64,000 nucleotides of DNA, from positions 1 to 64,000 of the forward strand of contig NZ_BAVR01000007.1 in assembly GCF_000521465.1 (NCBI RefSeq), written 5' to 3'. Below, piece after piece: positions 21,401 through 31,993 of the stretch (positions within the stretch are counted from its first letter, which is position 1; every line of letters begins with the position of its first letter). Source of the stretch: Acetivibrio straminisolvens JCM 21531 (lineage in GTDB: Bacteria > Bacillota > Clostridia > Acetivibrionales > Acetivibrionaceae). The position numbers and the translations under genes are program-made. The notes beneath the pieces were generated by a model. That model was not told where the DNA came from and did no database searches. It was given only the letters and a program-made list of their open reading frames with translations.

Positions 21401-22594
21401 ATGAATATTTTGGTTATTAATACCGGAAGTTCATCACTAAAGTATCAGCTGATTGATATGACAAACGAGTCTGTACTTGCAAAAGGTGTATGTGACAGAA
21501 TCGGTCTTGAACATTCATTTTTAAAGCATTCAAAGACTGGTGGAGAAACTGTAGTTATAGAAAAAGACCTGTACAACCACAGGCTTGCCATACAAGAGGT
21601 AATTTCAGCTCTTACGGATGAAAAGATCGGAGTTATAAAGAGCATGTCTGAGATTTCTGCCGTCGGTCATCGTATTGTTCACGGCGGCGAGAACTTCAAG
21701 GAATCTGCTATAATAGATGAAAATGTAATGAAGGCAATTAACGATTGCGTTGAGCTGGCTCCGCTCCACAATCCGTCAAATATAGTCGGAATTGAGGCCT
21801 GCAAGCAGATACTGCCTGATGTGCCGATGGTTGCTGTGTTTGATACGGCTTTTCATCAGACAATGCCAAGACATGCATATATTTATGCTCTTCCTTATGA
21901 GATATATGATAAGTATAAATTGAGAAAATACGGTTTCCACGGAACTTCCCACAAATATGTTGCCCATAGGGCGGCACAGATGCTGGGTAAACCCATTGAG
22001 AGCTTAAAGCTCATAACTTGCCACCTTGGAAACGGAGCAAGTATTTGTGCGGTGAAAGGCGGAAAATCTGTTGATACTTCAATGGGATTTACTCCTCTTC
22101 AAGGTTTGTGTATGGGTACAAGAAGCGGAAATGTTGACCCGGCAGTTATAACTTACCTGATGGAAAAAGAAAAAATGGATATTAATGATATAAACAACTT
22201 CCTCAATAAAAAATCGGGTGTGCTTGGAGTTTCCGGTGTAAGCAGTGATTTCAGGGATGTCCAGGACGCAGCTGAAAAGGGAGATGACAGGGCAAAGCTT
22301 TCATTGGATATTTTCTGTTATGGTGTTAAGAAGTATATAGGAAAATACATTGCGGTGTTAAACGGCGTTGATGCGGTAGTATTTACAGCAGGTATCGGTG
22401 AAAACAACGCTTATATAAGAAAAGAAGTTTTGAAAGACATGGACTTCTTCGGAATTAAAGTAGACTGGGATAAAAATGAGGTAAAAGGCATAGAAACCGA
22501 TATTAGTGCTCCCGATGCCAAAGTTAAAACTCTGGTTATTCCGACAAATGAGGAACTGGAGATTGCAAGAGAAACTTTAAAGCTTATAAAATAA
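21401..22594 (+). CDS. ackA: Acetate kinase
   Basis: AckA turns acetyl phosphate and ADP into acetate and ATP, yielding the extra ATP of acetate fermentation. The intact frame is 397 aa. The N-terminal [11 protein letters not shown] phosphate-binding segment, [36 protein letters not shown] (catalytic His), [11 protein letters not shown] and [13 protein letters not shown] are all present. It is co-transcribed with pta and followed by a strong hairpin. Confidence 0.98.
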   Translation: MNILVINTGSSSLKYQLIDMTNESVLAKGVCDRIGLEHSFLKHSKTGGETVVIEKDLYNHRLAIQEVISALTDEKIGVIKSMSEISAVGHRIVHGGENFKESAIIDENVMKAINDCVELAPLHNPSNIVGIEACKQILPDVPMVAVFDTAFHQTMPRHAYIYALPYEIYDKYKLRKYGFHGTSHKYVAHRAAQMLGKPIESLKLITCHLGNGASICAVKGGKSVDTSMGFTPLQGLCMGTRSGNVDPAVITYLMEKEKMDINDINNFLNKKSGVLGVSGVSSDFRDVQDAAEKGDDRAKLSLDIFCYGVKKYIGKYIAVLNGVDAVVFTAGIGENNAYIRKEVLKDMDFFGIKVDWDKNEVKGIETDISAPDAKVKTLVIPTNEELEIARETLKLIK

Positions 22595-22608
22595 GAGTTT
22601 TAAAGTTT

Positions 22609-22638
22609 GCAAGCCTGTTTTTTCGGAAACAGGCTTGC
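22609..22638 (+). terminator. Terminator of pta-ackA
   Basis: GCAAGCCTGTTT pairs with AAACAGGCTTGC, a 12-bp stem, 14 bases after the ackA stop. The T-run after it is weak. Confidence 0.7.
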
Positions 22639-22739
22639 CTTGTATTAATACGAGGAATATGTCAATAATATAAGAAGAAATTTTGAATTAAGATAATCAA
22701 AATTATTTTTGTTCTTGGTGCTAATCTATCACATAATTC

Positions 22740-22768
22740 TTGACATGTGAGTTATTAGTTAGTATAAT
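22740..22768 (+). promoter_or_regulatory. Consensus sigma-A promoter of DUF177-rpmF
   Basis: TTGACA, 17 bases, TATAAT: a perfect match, about 30 bases before the start codon. Confidence 0.85.
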
Positions 22769-22798
22769 AGTCCTTGTCGGTTTTAAGAGGTGACTTTT

Positions 22799-23302
22799 AT
22801 GAGAATTGATATATCAAATATTTTGAAGCATAATGGAGCATCGCTGAAACTGGATTTTAGTGAGCCAATTAGGGTCAATGATTTTATTGCTGAGGATTTT
22901 GACTTTGACCAGCCGGTAAGTTTTAAAGGTACTTTAGTAAATGCCGGCGGGATTGTTAAGCTTGACGGTGAACTTTGGGCGGAATACAGGGCGAAGTGCT
23001 CAAGATGCCTGGGGGATATCGAGTCAAAGATGCATATTGCTGTAAAAGAGGATTTTATTGAAGAAGGCAGCGATAAAGCCGAGGAGGATTTTTATACATA
23101 CCAGGGTAAGTTCCTTGAGCTGGATAAAGTAATTATAGACAATATAATATTGAATCTTCCAGTAAAGCAGGTTTGCGATGAGACCTGTAAGGGATATTGC
23201 CCGAAGTGTGGAGTGGATCTTAACAACAATGAATGCAAATGCATAAATGAAGATATAGATCCTAGGATGGAAGTTTTTAAGAAGTTTTTTAGCGAGAATT
23301 AA
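22799..23302 (+). CDS. DUF177 (YceD-like) zinc-binding protein
   Basis: The 167-aa protein is a member of the DUF177 family, which in most bacteria lies directly before rpmF and has been linked to 23S rRNA accumulation. The ATG follows AAGAGGTG. Visible features: a CSRC pair (near residue 63) and a C-terminal cluster CDETCKGYCPKCG with NECKC, likely a zinc site. Context (rpmF next, 107 bases on, same promoter) supports a role in ribosome assembly, but the reaction is not known from the sequence. Confidence 0.88.
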   Translation: MRIDISNILKHNGASLKLDFSEPIRVNDFIAEDFDFDQPVSFKGTLVNAGGIVKLDGELWAEYRAKCSRCLGDIESKMHIAVKEDFIEEGSDKAEEDFYTYQGKFLELDKVIIDNIILNLPVKQVCDETCKGYCPKCGVDLNNNECKCINEDIDPRMEVFKKFFSEN

Positions 23303-23409
23303 TCAAGCTGTATAAAAGTTTAAACAGAAACAAAATCGAGTACCTTCGATGTGTACAAGATTTTATTTATACACAAGGTTTGTTGTATGGTGACGAGGAG
23401 GTGTAATTC

Positions 23410-23610
23410 ATGGCAAATCCAAAGCGTAAATGGTCTAAAGCTAGAACAGGTAAGAGAAGGTCTCAATGGAAGTTATCAGCACCTAACTTGGTTGAATGTC
23501 CACATTGTCACTCCTTGAAGATGCTCCATAGAGTATGCAAAGAGTGTGGACATTATACAGTAAGGCATAAGGGTGAGCGCAAATCAATTGAGGTTCTCAG
23601 CGTAGAATAG
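23410..23610 (+). CDS. rpmF: 50S ribosomal protein L32
   Basis: The 66-aa product starts MANPKRKWSKARTGKRRSQW, the usual L32 N-terminus. It carries a CPHC...CKECG zinc ribbon, so it is the zinc-binding (C+) form. The ribosome-binding site is GAGGAGGTG. The gene is translated from the DUF177 transcript and followed by a terminator. Confidence 0.97.
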   Translation: MANPKRKWSKARTGKRRSQWKLSAPNLVECPHCHSLKMLHRVCKECGHYTVRHKGERKSIEVLSVE

Positions 23611-23613
23611 AGT

Positions 23614-23643
23614 AAAAGCAGCAGATACAACTGCTGCTTTTTG
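23614..23643 (+). terminator. Terminator of rpmF
   Basis: AAAAGCAGCAG pairs with CTGCTGCTTTT, with further T residues after it. Confidence 0.8.
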
Positions 23644-23704
23644 CTTATAGTATATTTTATTATTTTTGAGCATACGTTGAAGTAAAGAATGGGGAGGTTT
23701 TGGG

Positions 23705-25027
23705 TTGGAGTACAGACCTATACCAATTAAAAGGGTATTGCCCGGAAGTATTGCGGAAGAATCGGACCTTCAGGAAGGAGACTTTTTACTATCCGTTAAT
23801 GGCGAAAGAATAGGCGACATATTTGACTATAGGTTTTTAATTACCGATGAAAATCTGGTTCTTGAAGTACAGAAGAAGGACGGAGAAATCTGGGAAATAG
23901 AGATTGAAAAAGATGAGTATGAGGATTTGGGCATAGAATTCGAGAGTCTGATGATTGATGATGCCAAAAGCTGCAGGAATAAGTGCATTTTTTGCTTTAT
24001 AGACCAATTGCCCAAAGGAATGAGAGAGACTCTTTATTTTAAGGATGATGACTCCAGGCTTTCATTTTTTATGGGAAATTATGTAACACTCACAAATATG
24101 AGTTACAATGATATAGATAGGATAATAAAATATAAAATGTCTCCCATTAATGTCTCGGTTCACACATCAAATCCGGAATTAAGGGTATATATGTTAAAGA
24201 ACAAGACGGCCGGAGATGTGATGGATAAAATTAAGAGGCTGATAGACGGCGGGATAACGGTTAATGCACAGATAGTTTTGGTAAGGGAAGTAAACGACGG
24301 AAAAGAACTGGACAGAACCCTAGGGGATCTTAGTGCATTATACCCGGGTTTGAACAGTGTTTCAGTTGTTCCTGTAGGCATTACAAAACACCGTGATGGT
24401 TTATACAAGCTAAAGCCCTTTGACAAAGAGTCGTCCCGGAAAGTTGTCGAGCAGGTCGAAGCTTGGCAGAGGGAGCTTCTTTCAAGGTGCGGGTCAAGGA
24501 TAGTTTTTCTTGCGGATGAGTTTTATATTATGGGAGAACTTGATATGCCGGATTATTGCGCTTACGAGGACTTTCCCCAGATAGAAAACGGTGTAGGCCT
24601 TATTGCAATGTTTAAGAAGGAATTTGATGATTACCTGGAAAAAGTGGATTTCAAATCCGAAAAAAAGAGAGAAGTTGCTATAGCGACCGGAGTTTCTTCT
24701 TATAAATATATAAAGGAAATGATAGATATTCTTGAAAGGAAATATGAAAATTTGAGTATTCATGTTTATAAAATAAAGAATCGTTTTTTTGGAGAAAATG
24801 TTACTGTGACCGGGCTTTTAACAGGACAAGATATAGCAGAACAGCTTTTGGGGAAAAATATAGGGGAAGAACTTTTGATTTCGGAATCCATGTTAAGGAC
24901 CGGTGAGAAGGTATTTCTTGATGATTATACTGTTGGAATGCTTGAAGATAAATTAGAAACAAAAATAGGGATAGTTAGCAATAATGGAAAAGACTTCATT
25001 GAAAAAATTCTAGGAATAGTTTTATAA
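23705..25027 (+). CDS. Radical-SAM/DUF512 protein with N-terminal PDZ-like domain
   Basis: The intact frame is 440 aa, starting at TTG behind GGGGAGG. Residues about 8-65 form a PDZ-like fold (RVLPGSIAEESDLQEGD). Next comes a cysteine cluster CRNKCIFCF (near residue 97), as in radical-SAM enzymes, with GMRETLYFKDDDSR after it. The C-terminal part is DUF512 (FLADEFYIMGELD; VTVTGLLTGQDI). This family typically lies just upstream of the GTPase gene der in clostridia, as here (49 bases). The reaction is unknown; iron-sulfur and S-adenosylmethionine binding is a family-level inference. Confidence 0.88.
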   Translation: MEYRPIPIKRVLPGSIAEESDLQEGDFLLSVNGERIGDIFDYRFLITDENLVLEVQKKDGEIWEIEIEKDEYEDLGIEFESLMIDDAKSCRNKCIFCFIDQLPKGMRETLYFKDDDSRLSFFMGNYVTLTNMSYNDIDRIIKYKMSPINVSVHTSNPELRVYMLKNKTAGDVMDKIKRLIDGGITVNAQIVLVREVNDGKELDRTLGDLSALYPGLNSVSVVPVGITKHRDGLYKLKPFDKESSRKVVEQVEAWQRELLSRCGSRIVFLADEFYIMGELDMPDYCAYEDFPQIENGVGLIAMFKKEFDDYLEKVDFKSEKKREVAIATGVSSYKYIKEMIDILERKYENLSIHVYKIKNRFFGENVTVTGLLTGQDIAEQLLGKNIGEELLISESMLRTGEKVFLDDYTVGMLEDKLETKIGIVSNNGKDFIEKILGIVL

Positions 25028-25076
25028 TAATATGGTTTGATTTTTAACTATTTTGAAACATATGGAGGGAGATAAG

Positions 25077-26397
25077 TTGTCAAAGCCTGTTGTTGCGGTA
25101 GTGGGAAGGCTAATGTGGGCAAATCGACTTTTTTTAATTATCTTGTGGGAAAAAGAATTTCTATTGTGGAAGATACACCGGGAGTTACCCGTGACAGAAT
25201 ATATGCTGAAGTGGAATGGAGAAACAGGAAATTTACACTGATAGATACGGGCGGCATAGAGCCATATTCTGAGGATATGATAATGCAGCAGATGAAAAGA
25301 CAGGCTGAGATAGCTATTGAGACAGCAGACGTCATTGTATTTATGGTGGATGTAAAAGACGGGGTTACCGCTTCGGATAAAGAAGTGGCAACTATGCTCA
25401 GGAAAACTCAAAAGCCTGTTATATTGGTTGTCAATAAAGTGGATCAGATTGGAGAACCTCCGGCAGATGTCTATGAGTTCTACAACCTGGGTTTTGGCGA
25501 ATTAATGACCGTTTCGTCTATTCATGGACTCGGGATGGGGGATTTGCTCGATGAGATATTCAAATATTTCCCTGAGGAGGATCCCGAGGATTACGATGAA
25601 GATGTAATAAAGATTGCGGTGGTGGGAAAGCCCAATGCCGGTAAATCCTCTCTTATAAACAGAATTGCCGGGGAAGATAGAGTTATTGTAAGCGATATCC
25701 CGGGTACAACAAGGGATGCCATTGACACATATATTGAAAACGAGCACGGTAAATTTGTTTTTATTGATACTGCCGGTATTAGAAGGAAAAGCAAGATTAA
25801 TGAAAAAATTGAGAAGTATAGCATTATAAGGTCATGGACAGCAATTGAAAGAGCGGATGTTTGCCTAATATTGATAGATGCAAAAGAAGGTGTTACCGAG
25901 CAGGATACCAAAATAGCCGGGTACGCTCACGAACAGGGGAAGGCTTCTGTTATAGTGGTGAACAAGTGGGATTTGGTGGAGAAGCAAACCGGTACTCTTG
26001 AAGAGTATAGAAAAAAGGTCTATGAGAAATTGGGGTTTATGCTTTATGCTCCGGTAATCTTTATATCGGCTATGACCGGACAAAGGTAGATAAAATTTAT
26101 GGACTCATAAAGTATGTGGCAGATCAAGCAGCTATGAGAATTACCACTGGAGTGTTAAATGACCTCCTGAATGAGGCAACTGCTATGGTTCAGCCTCCGT
26201 CTGACAAGGGAAAAAGACTCAAAATTTATTATATGACTCAAGCTTCTGTCAAGCCGCCTTCATTTATTCTTTTTATAAATAATATGGAGCTTATGCATTA
26301 CTCCTATGAGAGGTACCTCGAGAACCAGCTTAGAAAGAGTTTTGGATTTGAGGGTACTCCGATAAAATTCATATTGAGGGAAAAGGAAAGGGAGTGA
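25077..26397 (+). CDS. der: Ribosome-assembly GTPase Der/EngA (frame broken twice)
   Basis: Der has two tandem GTPase domains and matures the 50S subunit. The TTG at 25077 follows GGAGGGAG. The breaks are at about 25110 (GGAAGGCTAAT should be GGAAGGCCTAAT, restoring the first P-loop GRPNVGKS) and 26085 (CAAAGGTAG should be CAAAGGGTAG). Repair yields about 440 aa. The second P-loop [25 protein letters not shown] and the C-terminal KH-like domain ([25 protein letters not shown]) are visible. It overlaps plsY at its stop codon. Confidence 0.94.
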
Positions 26398-27059
26398 TTG
26401 CGTTGGCTTGGCTGGTATTGAAGATTGTTTTGGCTGCATTGGCGGGATATCTTTTAGGGAGCGCAAATACATCACTTATTGTCGGAAAATTTTACGGTGT
26501 GGATGTGAGAAAGCACGGGAGCGGAAATGCCGGCATGACTAATACTCTGAGGACTCTTGGAAAGCTTCCGGCTTTGCTTGTAATTGTAGGGGATATGCTA
26601 AAGGGTATTTTGGCATGTATTATCGGGTATTATATTTTCAAAATTAGTTTTAATAGTTTTAATATGCCGGAACTTAAATTTGCCGTAGAACTTGACAGAG
26701 TTGGGGTGTTTTCCGGCGGCTTGGGAGCAATATTGGGCCACAACTGGCCGCTTTATTTCGGTTTTAAAGGCGGAAAAGGTGTATTGACTACTTTTGCCGT
26801 GATACTTTTCGCAGGGCCATATCAGGGACTAATTCTCTTGGGTATATTTTTGGCAGTAGTTGCATTGACTAGATATGTGTCCCTGGGCTCAATAACTGCT
26901 GCATTATGTTTTCCTTTTCTGGCTGCCTTTATGGAAAAAGAAATAATATATACTTCATTTGCGGTTTTTGTATCTCTTCTTGTTATAATCAGGCATCGAT
27001 CCAATATTGCAAGACTATGCAAAGGTACTGAAAATAAGCTTGGTGCAAAAAAAGAATGA
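26394..27059 (+). CDS. plsY: Glycerol-3-phosphate acyltransferase PlsY
   Basis: PlsY is a multi-pass membrane enzyme that acylates glycerol-3-phosphate with acyl phosphate, the first step of phospholipid synthesis. The product is 221 aa. The three family motifs appear: GSANTSLIVGK (near residue 23), RKHGSGNAGMTNTLRT (near 38), and GHNWPLYFGFKGGKGVLTT (near 115). The GTG start overlaps the stop of der; an in-frame TTG nine bases on is also possible. gpsA, which makes the substrate, follows directly, so the two form a small lipid unit. Confidence 0.95.
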   Translation: MIALAWLVLKIVLAALAGYLLGSANTSLIVGKFYGVDVRKHGSGNAGMTNTLRTLGKLPALLVIVGDMLKGILACIIGYYIFKISFNSFNMPELKFAVELDRVGVFSGGLGAILGHNWPLYFGFKGGKGVLTTFAVILFAGPYQGLILLGIFLAVVALTRYVSLGSITAALCFPFLAAFMEKEIIYTSFAVFVSLLVIIRHRSNIARLCKGTENKLGAKKE

Positions 27060-27076
27060 GTAAGGGGAGACTTAAT

Positions 27077-28095
27077 ATGATTAAAAAAATATCTGTAATT
27101 GGTGCGGGAAGTTGGGGTACTGCTCTGGCAGTGTCTTTGGCCAACAACGGTATAAGCGTTAACATGTGGTCCGTTTTTGAAGATGAGATTAAGATGCTGA
27201 GTGAAAAAAGAGAACATGTACATAAGTTGCCGGGAGTTGTTATTCCGGAGAATGTCACATTCACTTCGGATTTGGAGAAAGCTGTGCATGATGCTGAGGT
27301 GCTGGTTTTAGTGGTACCTTCTCAGACGGTCAGGCAGACTGCAAAAGATATATCCAAATATATAAGAAAAGATATGATAATTGTGAGTTGTTCTAAAGGA
27401 TTGGAAGAAGGAACAGGGCTTAGAATGTCCGAAGTAATAGGCGAAGAAATAAAGGATGCAAAGACTGTTATCTTGTCGGGTCCTAGCCATGCTGAAGAAG
27501 TGGGTAAAGGAATACCTACGACAGTTGTTGCAGCATCTTGTGATATCAAAGCGGCAGAGCTTGTTCAGGATATATTTATGAGTCCGGAATTCAGAGTGTA
27601 CACCAATTCGGATGCCGTGGGAGTTGAGCTTGGGGGAGCCTTGAAAAACGTAATAGCATTATGTGCCGGGATATCGGACGGTTTGGGTTTTGGGGACAAT
27701 ACCAAAGCTGCACTTATGACCAGAGGGATAACCGAGATTTCAAGGCTGGGGGTTTCCATGGGAGCCAATCCGCAGACCTTTGCCGGGCTTACGGGCATAG
27801 GAGACCTTATTGTAACCTGTACCAGCATGCACAGCAGAAATCGCCGTGCCGGAATCTTAATCGGACAGGGAAAATCTCCTAAAGAAGCTATGGATGAAGT
27901 AAAAATGGTTGTTGAAGGTGTTACAACCACAAAAGCCGCCTATGAACTTGCACAGAAGAGAAAGGTGCCGATGCCTATAACTTTTGAAGCATATGAAGTA
28001 TTGTTTAATGGCAAGAAGCGAGACAGGCGGTGTCCGACCTTATGATGAGAAACAAGAAAAATGAGGTTGAGGAATTAGATGCAAAATGGCTATGA
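27077..28095 (+). CDS. gpsA: NAD(P)H-dependent glycerol-3-phosphate dehydrogenase (frame broken once)
   Basis: GpsA reduces dihydroxyacetone phosphate to sn-glycerol-3-phosphate for PlsY. The ATG at 27077 follows AGGGGAG and the protein starts at once with the dinucleotide-binding loop IGAGSWGTALA. The catalytic segment GGALKNVIALCAGISDGL and GLTGIGDLIVTCTSMHSRNR are present. The frame breaks near 28018, where AAGAAGCGAG should be AAGAAGGCGAG. Repair moves the stop to 28095 and gives about 339 aa ending in a normal helical tail; unrepaired it would end in CGGTGTCCGAC-derived nonsense. A terminator follows. Confidence 0.95.
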
Positions 28096-28128
28096 TTAAG
28101 GGATTTTTTAAAACTCTAAGAATTTGAC

Positions 28129-28169
28129 AAAAAAAGTGAGCAGATTAAAAGACAACTGCTCACTTTTTT
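28129..28169 (+). terminator. Terminator of the der-plsY-gpsA unit
   Basis: AAAAAAGTGAGCAG pairs with CTGCTCACTTTTTT. Confidence 0.85.
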
Positions 28170-28391
28170 GTCCTTTTTGTAATAATAGAAGAATACAGAC
28201 AATATATTTATATTGATAAGAATACTAGTACTCAAAACTTAAGATGCGTTTCTTAATGCTAAATGATCAATAAAAGCTCATATAGCATTTATGAAGGCGC
28301 AAAAAACGGTATTACCGCAATACTTAAGCTTAAGTTTCGAGTGAAAAAGTTGATAGCAGTAGGTTTAAATAAAAGTAAGGAGGGCTTGCGG

Positions 28392-29890
28392 GTGGAAAAA
28401 TATAATATATACCAGCAAATAGCAGAAAGAACGCAGGGAGATATATATATAGGTGTTGTAGGTCCGGTGAGAACAGGAAAGTCCACATTTATTAAAAGGT
28501 TCATGGACTTATTGGTTATACCTAATATAGAAAATGAATTTTCAAGAGGAAGAGCAAAGGATGAACTCCCACAAAGTGCTTCTGGGCGTACGATAATGAC
28601 CACGGAACCCAAATTTGTTTCCAATGAGGCTATTAAAATTGAGCTTGATGAAAATGTTCAGTTTAAGGTGAGGCTGGTAGATTGTGTCGGGTATATGGTG
28701 AAAGGTGCCATTGGCCATATGGAAAACGATGTGCCCCGTATGGTGTCCACACCTTGGTTTGATGAGCAGATTCCGTTTGTTCAGGCTGCTGAAATCGGCA
28801 CCAAGAAGGTTATCAACGATCATTCTACCATTGGTTCGTAGTTACAACCGACGGCAGTATAACCGATATCGAGAGAGAGGACTATGTTGAAGCCGAAGAA
28901 CGAGTTGTTAAGGAATTAAAGGAGATCAACAAGCCTTTTGTAATACTTTTGAATTCGGTAAATCCGTCGAATCCTGAAACAGAAATTTTGAGACAGGAAC
29001 TCGAAGCAAAGTACAATGTTCCGGTGATAGGCACCAATTGTGCACAGCTTAGAATCGAAGACTTAAACAACATAATGGAGAGAGTGTTGCTTGAGTTCCC
29101 GATAAGCGAAATTGGAGTTAATATACCCAAATGGATAGAATCCCTCGATGAAAGTCACTGGCTTAAGGTTGACATGATAAATGCGGTGAAAGAGGTTTTC
29201 AGCGGAATTACCAGAATTCGGGAGATTAAAGGGAGCGTAAGCAGGTTTGATCAATATGAGTTTATAAAAAGGGCTTATATCGACAGTATAAACCTTGGCT
29301 CGGGAGCTGCTTATGTGGAAATTAACGAGCAGGATGGACTACTTTATCGCATATTAAGTGAAGTCACCGGACTTGAAATCGATGGCGAACACAGGCTCAT
29401 ATCGCTTTTGACGGATCTCGCAAAGGTAAAGAAAGAGTATGACAAGGTTCAAGAAGCCCTTAATGAGGTTAAACTTAAAGGATATGGTATAGTATCACCC
29501 CAGATAGAAGAGATGTCTCTTGAAGAACCCGAAATAATAAAACAGGGAAGCCGTTTTGGGGTTAAGCTTAGAGCAAGTGCACCTTCAATACATATGATAA
29601 GGGCAGATATTGAAACGGAAATAGCACCTTTGGTGGGAACGGAAAAGCAATCCGAAGAATTGGTTAGCTACCTTCTTAAAGAGTTTGAAAGTGAGCCGGA
29701 AAAACTATGGCAGTCAAATATCTTTGGAAAGTCCTTGCATGAATTGGTAAGCGAAGGACTTCAGAACAAACTTTACAGAATGCCTGAGGATGCACAGCTA
29801 AAACTTCAGGAGACATTACAGAAAATAATTAACGAGGGAAGTGGAGGCTTATCTGTATTATTCTGTAATCCAAATAATAAAAGTAAATAA
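28392..29890 (+). CDS. spoIVA: Spore-coat morphogenetic ATPase SpoIVA (frame broken once)
   Basis: SpoIVA polymerises with ATP on the forespore surface and forms the base layer of the coat. The GTG at 28392 follows AAGGAGGG. The protein starts YNIYQQIAERTQGDIYIGVV and has the Walker A loop GPVRTGKST (near residue 26), then SGRTIMTTEPKFVS and the VDCVGYMVKGAIGH segment. The frame breaks at about 28835 (GGTTCGTAG lacks one base); repair joins INDHSTIG to VVTTDGS and gives about 499 aa, the normal size. It should be sigma-E dependent, but I could not place the promoter with certainty. A terminator-like hairpin follows. Confidence 0.95.
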
Positions 29891-29909
29891 AATAGTCATT
29901 GTGAATCCT

Positions 29910-29956
29910 GCAAAGTGCTGCCATATAGATGATATTATGGAAGTGCTTTGCTTGTT
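29910..29956 (+). terminator. Terminator of spoIVA
   Basis: GCAAAG pairs with CTTTGC, with an inner CCATA/TATGG stem, followed by TTGTTTT. Confidence 0.6.
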
Positions 29957-30454
29957 TTGCCAAAAAACAACATAAAAATAAACAATATAGAAGTTTTTGA
30001 TGTGCTGACAAAAATAAATAATCAAAAAATATGCATTAAAATAAAAGAAAATGCATTAAAATTATAGAATAAAGACATAAAGTATGATAATATATATAAA
30101 GCGAGCAGATATTGTTTGTACAAGAAATTAATCTAAAAAAATTTACAGTATAGCTACATAATCGACATGCCAATAAATAACAACAATGAATTTTTCGTTG
30201 CTCCAAATCAGGCAAAGTATCGGTATTAGCCAAATAGAATATCTTGAACATCAGGATATTTTAGCCTGACCAGTAAAATTAATACAATAAGTCAAAAAAC
30301 GGACGTAGAACAAGCAAAATGATGCAATTCGAGCTATAACGTAACATTTTCACTAAAAATACTAATTATTTCATGTTGTGTTTTTTAGATTAATTTATAA
30401 TATAATTTATTGTATAAGCAATATCTTAATTATCATTAAAGGGGGAACAAAACT
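29957..30454. other. AT-rich gap before the sugar transporter
   Basis: About 500 bases without a convincing gene. It should hold the promoter and control sites of the binding-protein gene; TATAAT-like boxes occur near 30400 but none has a well-spaced -35 box. I see no strong palindrome. A duplicated ATGCATTAAAAT-like phrase occurs near 30032 and 30052. Confidence 0.5.
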
Positions 30455-31831
30455 ATGCTCAAAAAGGTAATTGCATTAATGTTGGTTGCTGTTATGGCTT
30501 TAAGTCTGGCAGCATGTGGTGGAGATGAGCCTCAGACATCTCCAGGACCAGATCAAAATCAAACTTCACCAGATTCAAACGCTGGTGGCAATAAGGAACC
30601 AGTAACATTGACACTTTGGATTATGCCTAACAGTAACACTGCAGACCAAGACTTCTTGAATGCTATTAAGCCATTCACTGATGCTAATCCACATATCACA
30701 GTTCAACCTACAGTTGTTGACTGGGGTGCAGCTTGGACTAAGATCACAGCTGCTGCTACAAGTGGAGAAGCTCCTGACCTTACTCAGTTAGGTTCAACTT
30801 GGACAGCTGCTATCGGAGCAATGGGTGCATTGGTTGACCTCAACGGAAAAATCGACACAAGCGTATTCGTTGATTCAACTTTGCAGTCAGCTGGTATCAG
30901 AGGTACAGAGCAAATTTACGGTATGCCTTGGTTTGCTGAAACAAGAGCTCTCTACTACAGAACAGATGCAGCTGAAAAAGCTGGTGTAAATCCTGAAACA
31001 GATTTTGCAACTTGGGACAAATATAAAGAAGCTCTTAAGAAGCTCAACAATATCGAAATTGACGGTCAGAAATTGCCTGCATTGGGTATGCCAGGTAAGA
31101 ACGACTGGAACGTTATCCACAACTTCGCATGGTGGATTTACGGTGCTGGCGGAGACTTGATCAGCGAAGATGGCAAAACTGCTACATTCGCAAGTGAAGC
31201 AGCACTTGAAGGTATCAAATTCTATTCAGAACTTGCTGTTGAAGGTTTAATGGATAAGCCTTCACTCGAAAAGAACACTTCCGATATTGAATCCACATTC
31301 TGCAGTGGTGGATATGCTACATCATTCATGGGTCCTTGGGTTATCTCAACTCTTAAGAGAAACAAAGCTGAACAAGGTATAGATCTTGTTGACAAAGTAG
31401 GAGTTACTATGATTCCAGAAGGACCAAAAGGAAGATACGCATTCTTGGGTGGAAGTAATATTGCTATATTCAAGTCATCTAAGAATCAAGAAGCAGCTCT
31501 TGAACTTGTTAAGTACTTGAGCACTAAAGAAGCTCAGGTTGCATACTCAAAAGTTACTAACATGCTTCCAACTGTTAAAGCTGCTTACGAAGATCCATAC
31601 TTTGAATCAGATGCTATGGTAAAAGTATTCAAGGATCAGTTGCAATTTGCTAAACACTATGCATCAATTCCTGGTTGGGCTCCTTCAGAAACTTACTTCC
31701 AGCAGGGTCTCAGCAAAATCTGGGATAACGCTATGGGAATCGAAGGTGCATACAGCTTCGAAAAGACTAAAGAAATCGTAAAAGAAGTTGAAACACAGGT
31801 TAACAAAGTATTGCAGGATAGCGCTCAGTAA
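30455..31831 (+). CDS. cbpB: Cellodextrin/sugar-binding lipoprotein of an ABC importer
   Basis: The intact frame is 458 aa, starting at ATG behind AAAGGGGG. The signal peptide ends at a Cys near residue 21 (LSLAACGG), then a Pro/Gln/Asn/Ser-rich linker and a family 1 solute-binding domain (LTLWIMPNSNTADQ, GSTWTAAIGAMG, GMPWFAETRALYY, YFQQGLSKIWDNAM). Codon use is noticeably smoother and richer in A/T-ending and preferred codons than its neighbours, as for a very highly expressed gene. Two permease genes follow after a stable stem. The symbol comes from matching the remembered gene order (pta to this gene) with the C. thermocellum cellodextrin-binding protein; the exact ligand cannot be read from sequence. 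Confidence 0.82.
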   Translation: MLKKVIALMLVAVMALSLAACGGDEPQTSPGPDQNQTSPDSNAGGNKEPVTLTLWIMPNSNTADQDFLNAIKPFTDANPHITVQPTVVDWGAAWTKITAAATSGEAPDLTQLGSTWTAAIGAMGALVDLNGKIDTSVFVDSTLQSAGIRGTEQIYGMPWFAETRALYYRTDAAEKAGVNPETDFATWDKYKEALKKLNNIEIDGQKLPALGMPGKNDWNVIHNFAWWIYGAGGDLISEDGKTATFASEAALEGIKFYSELAVEGLMDKPSLEKNTSDIESTFCSGGYATSFMGPWVISTLKRNKAEQGIDLVDKVGVTMIPEGPKGRYAFLGGSNIAIFKSSKNQEAALELVKYLSTKEAQVAYSKVTNMLPTVKAAYEDPYFESDAMVKVFKDQLQFAKHYASIPGWAPSETYFQQGLSKIWDNAMGIEGAYSFEKTKEIVKEVETQVNKVLQDSAQ

Positions 31832-31893
31832 TACAAGTAAGCATGAAATAGCTTTTATAAATAATTACTTGTAAAGAGTATCTAATAAAGTTA

Positions 31894-31936
31894 ATTGAGT
31901 TTAGTGCAGGGCAGAAATGCTCTGCACAGACTCAAT
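31894..31936 (+). other. Stable intercistronic stem-loop between binding protein and permeases
   Basis: ATTGAGT pairs with ACTCAAT, enclosing GTGCAGGG/CTCTGCAC. A few T residues follow (ACTTTTATTAT). Placed 63 bases after the binding-protein stop, it could partly terminate transcription or protect the upstream mRNA from 3' decay, giving more binding protein than permease. Confidence 0.65.
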
Positions 31937-31993
31937 ACTTTTATTATATTCTATATTGTCAAAATGCTATAATAATTGTGGGAGCTTGATTAT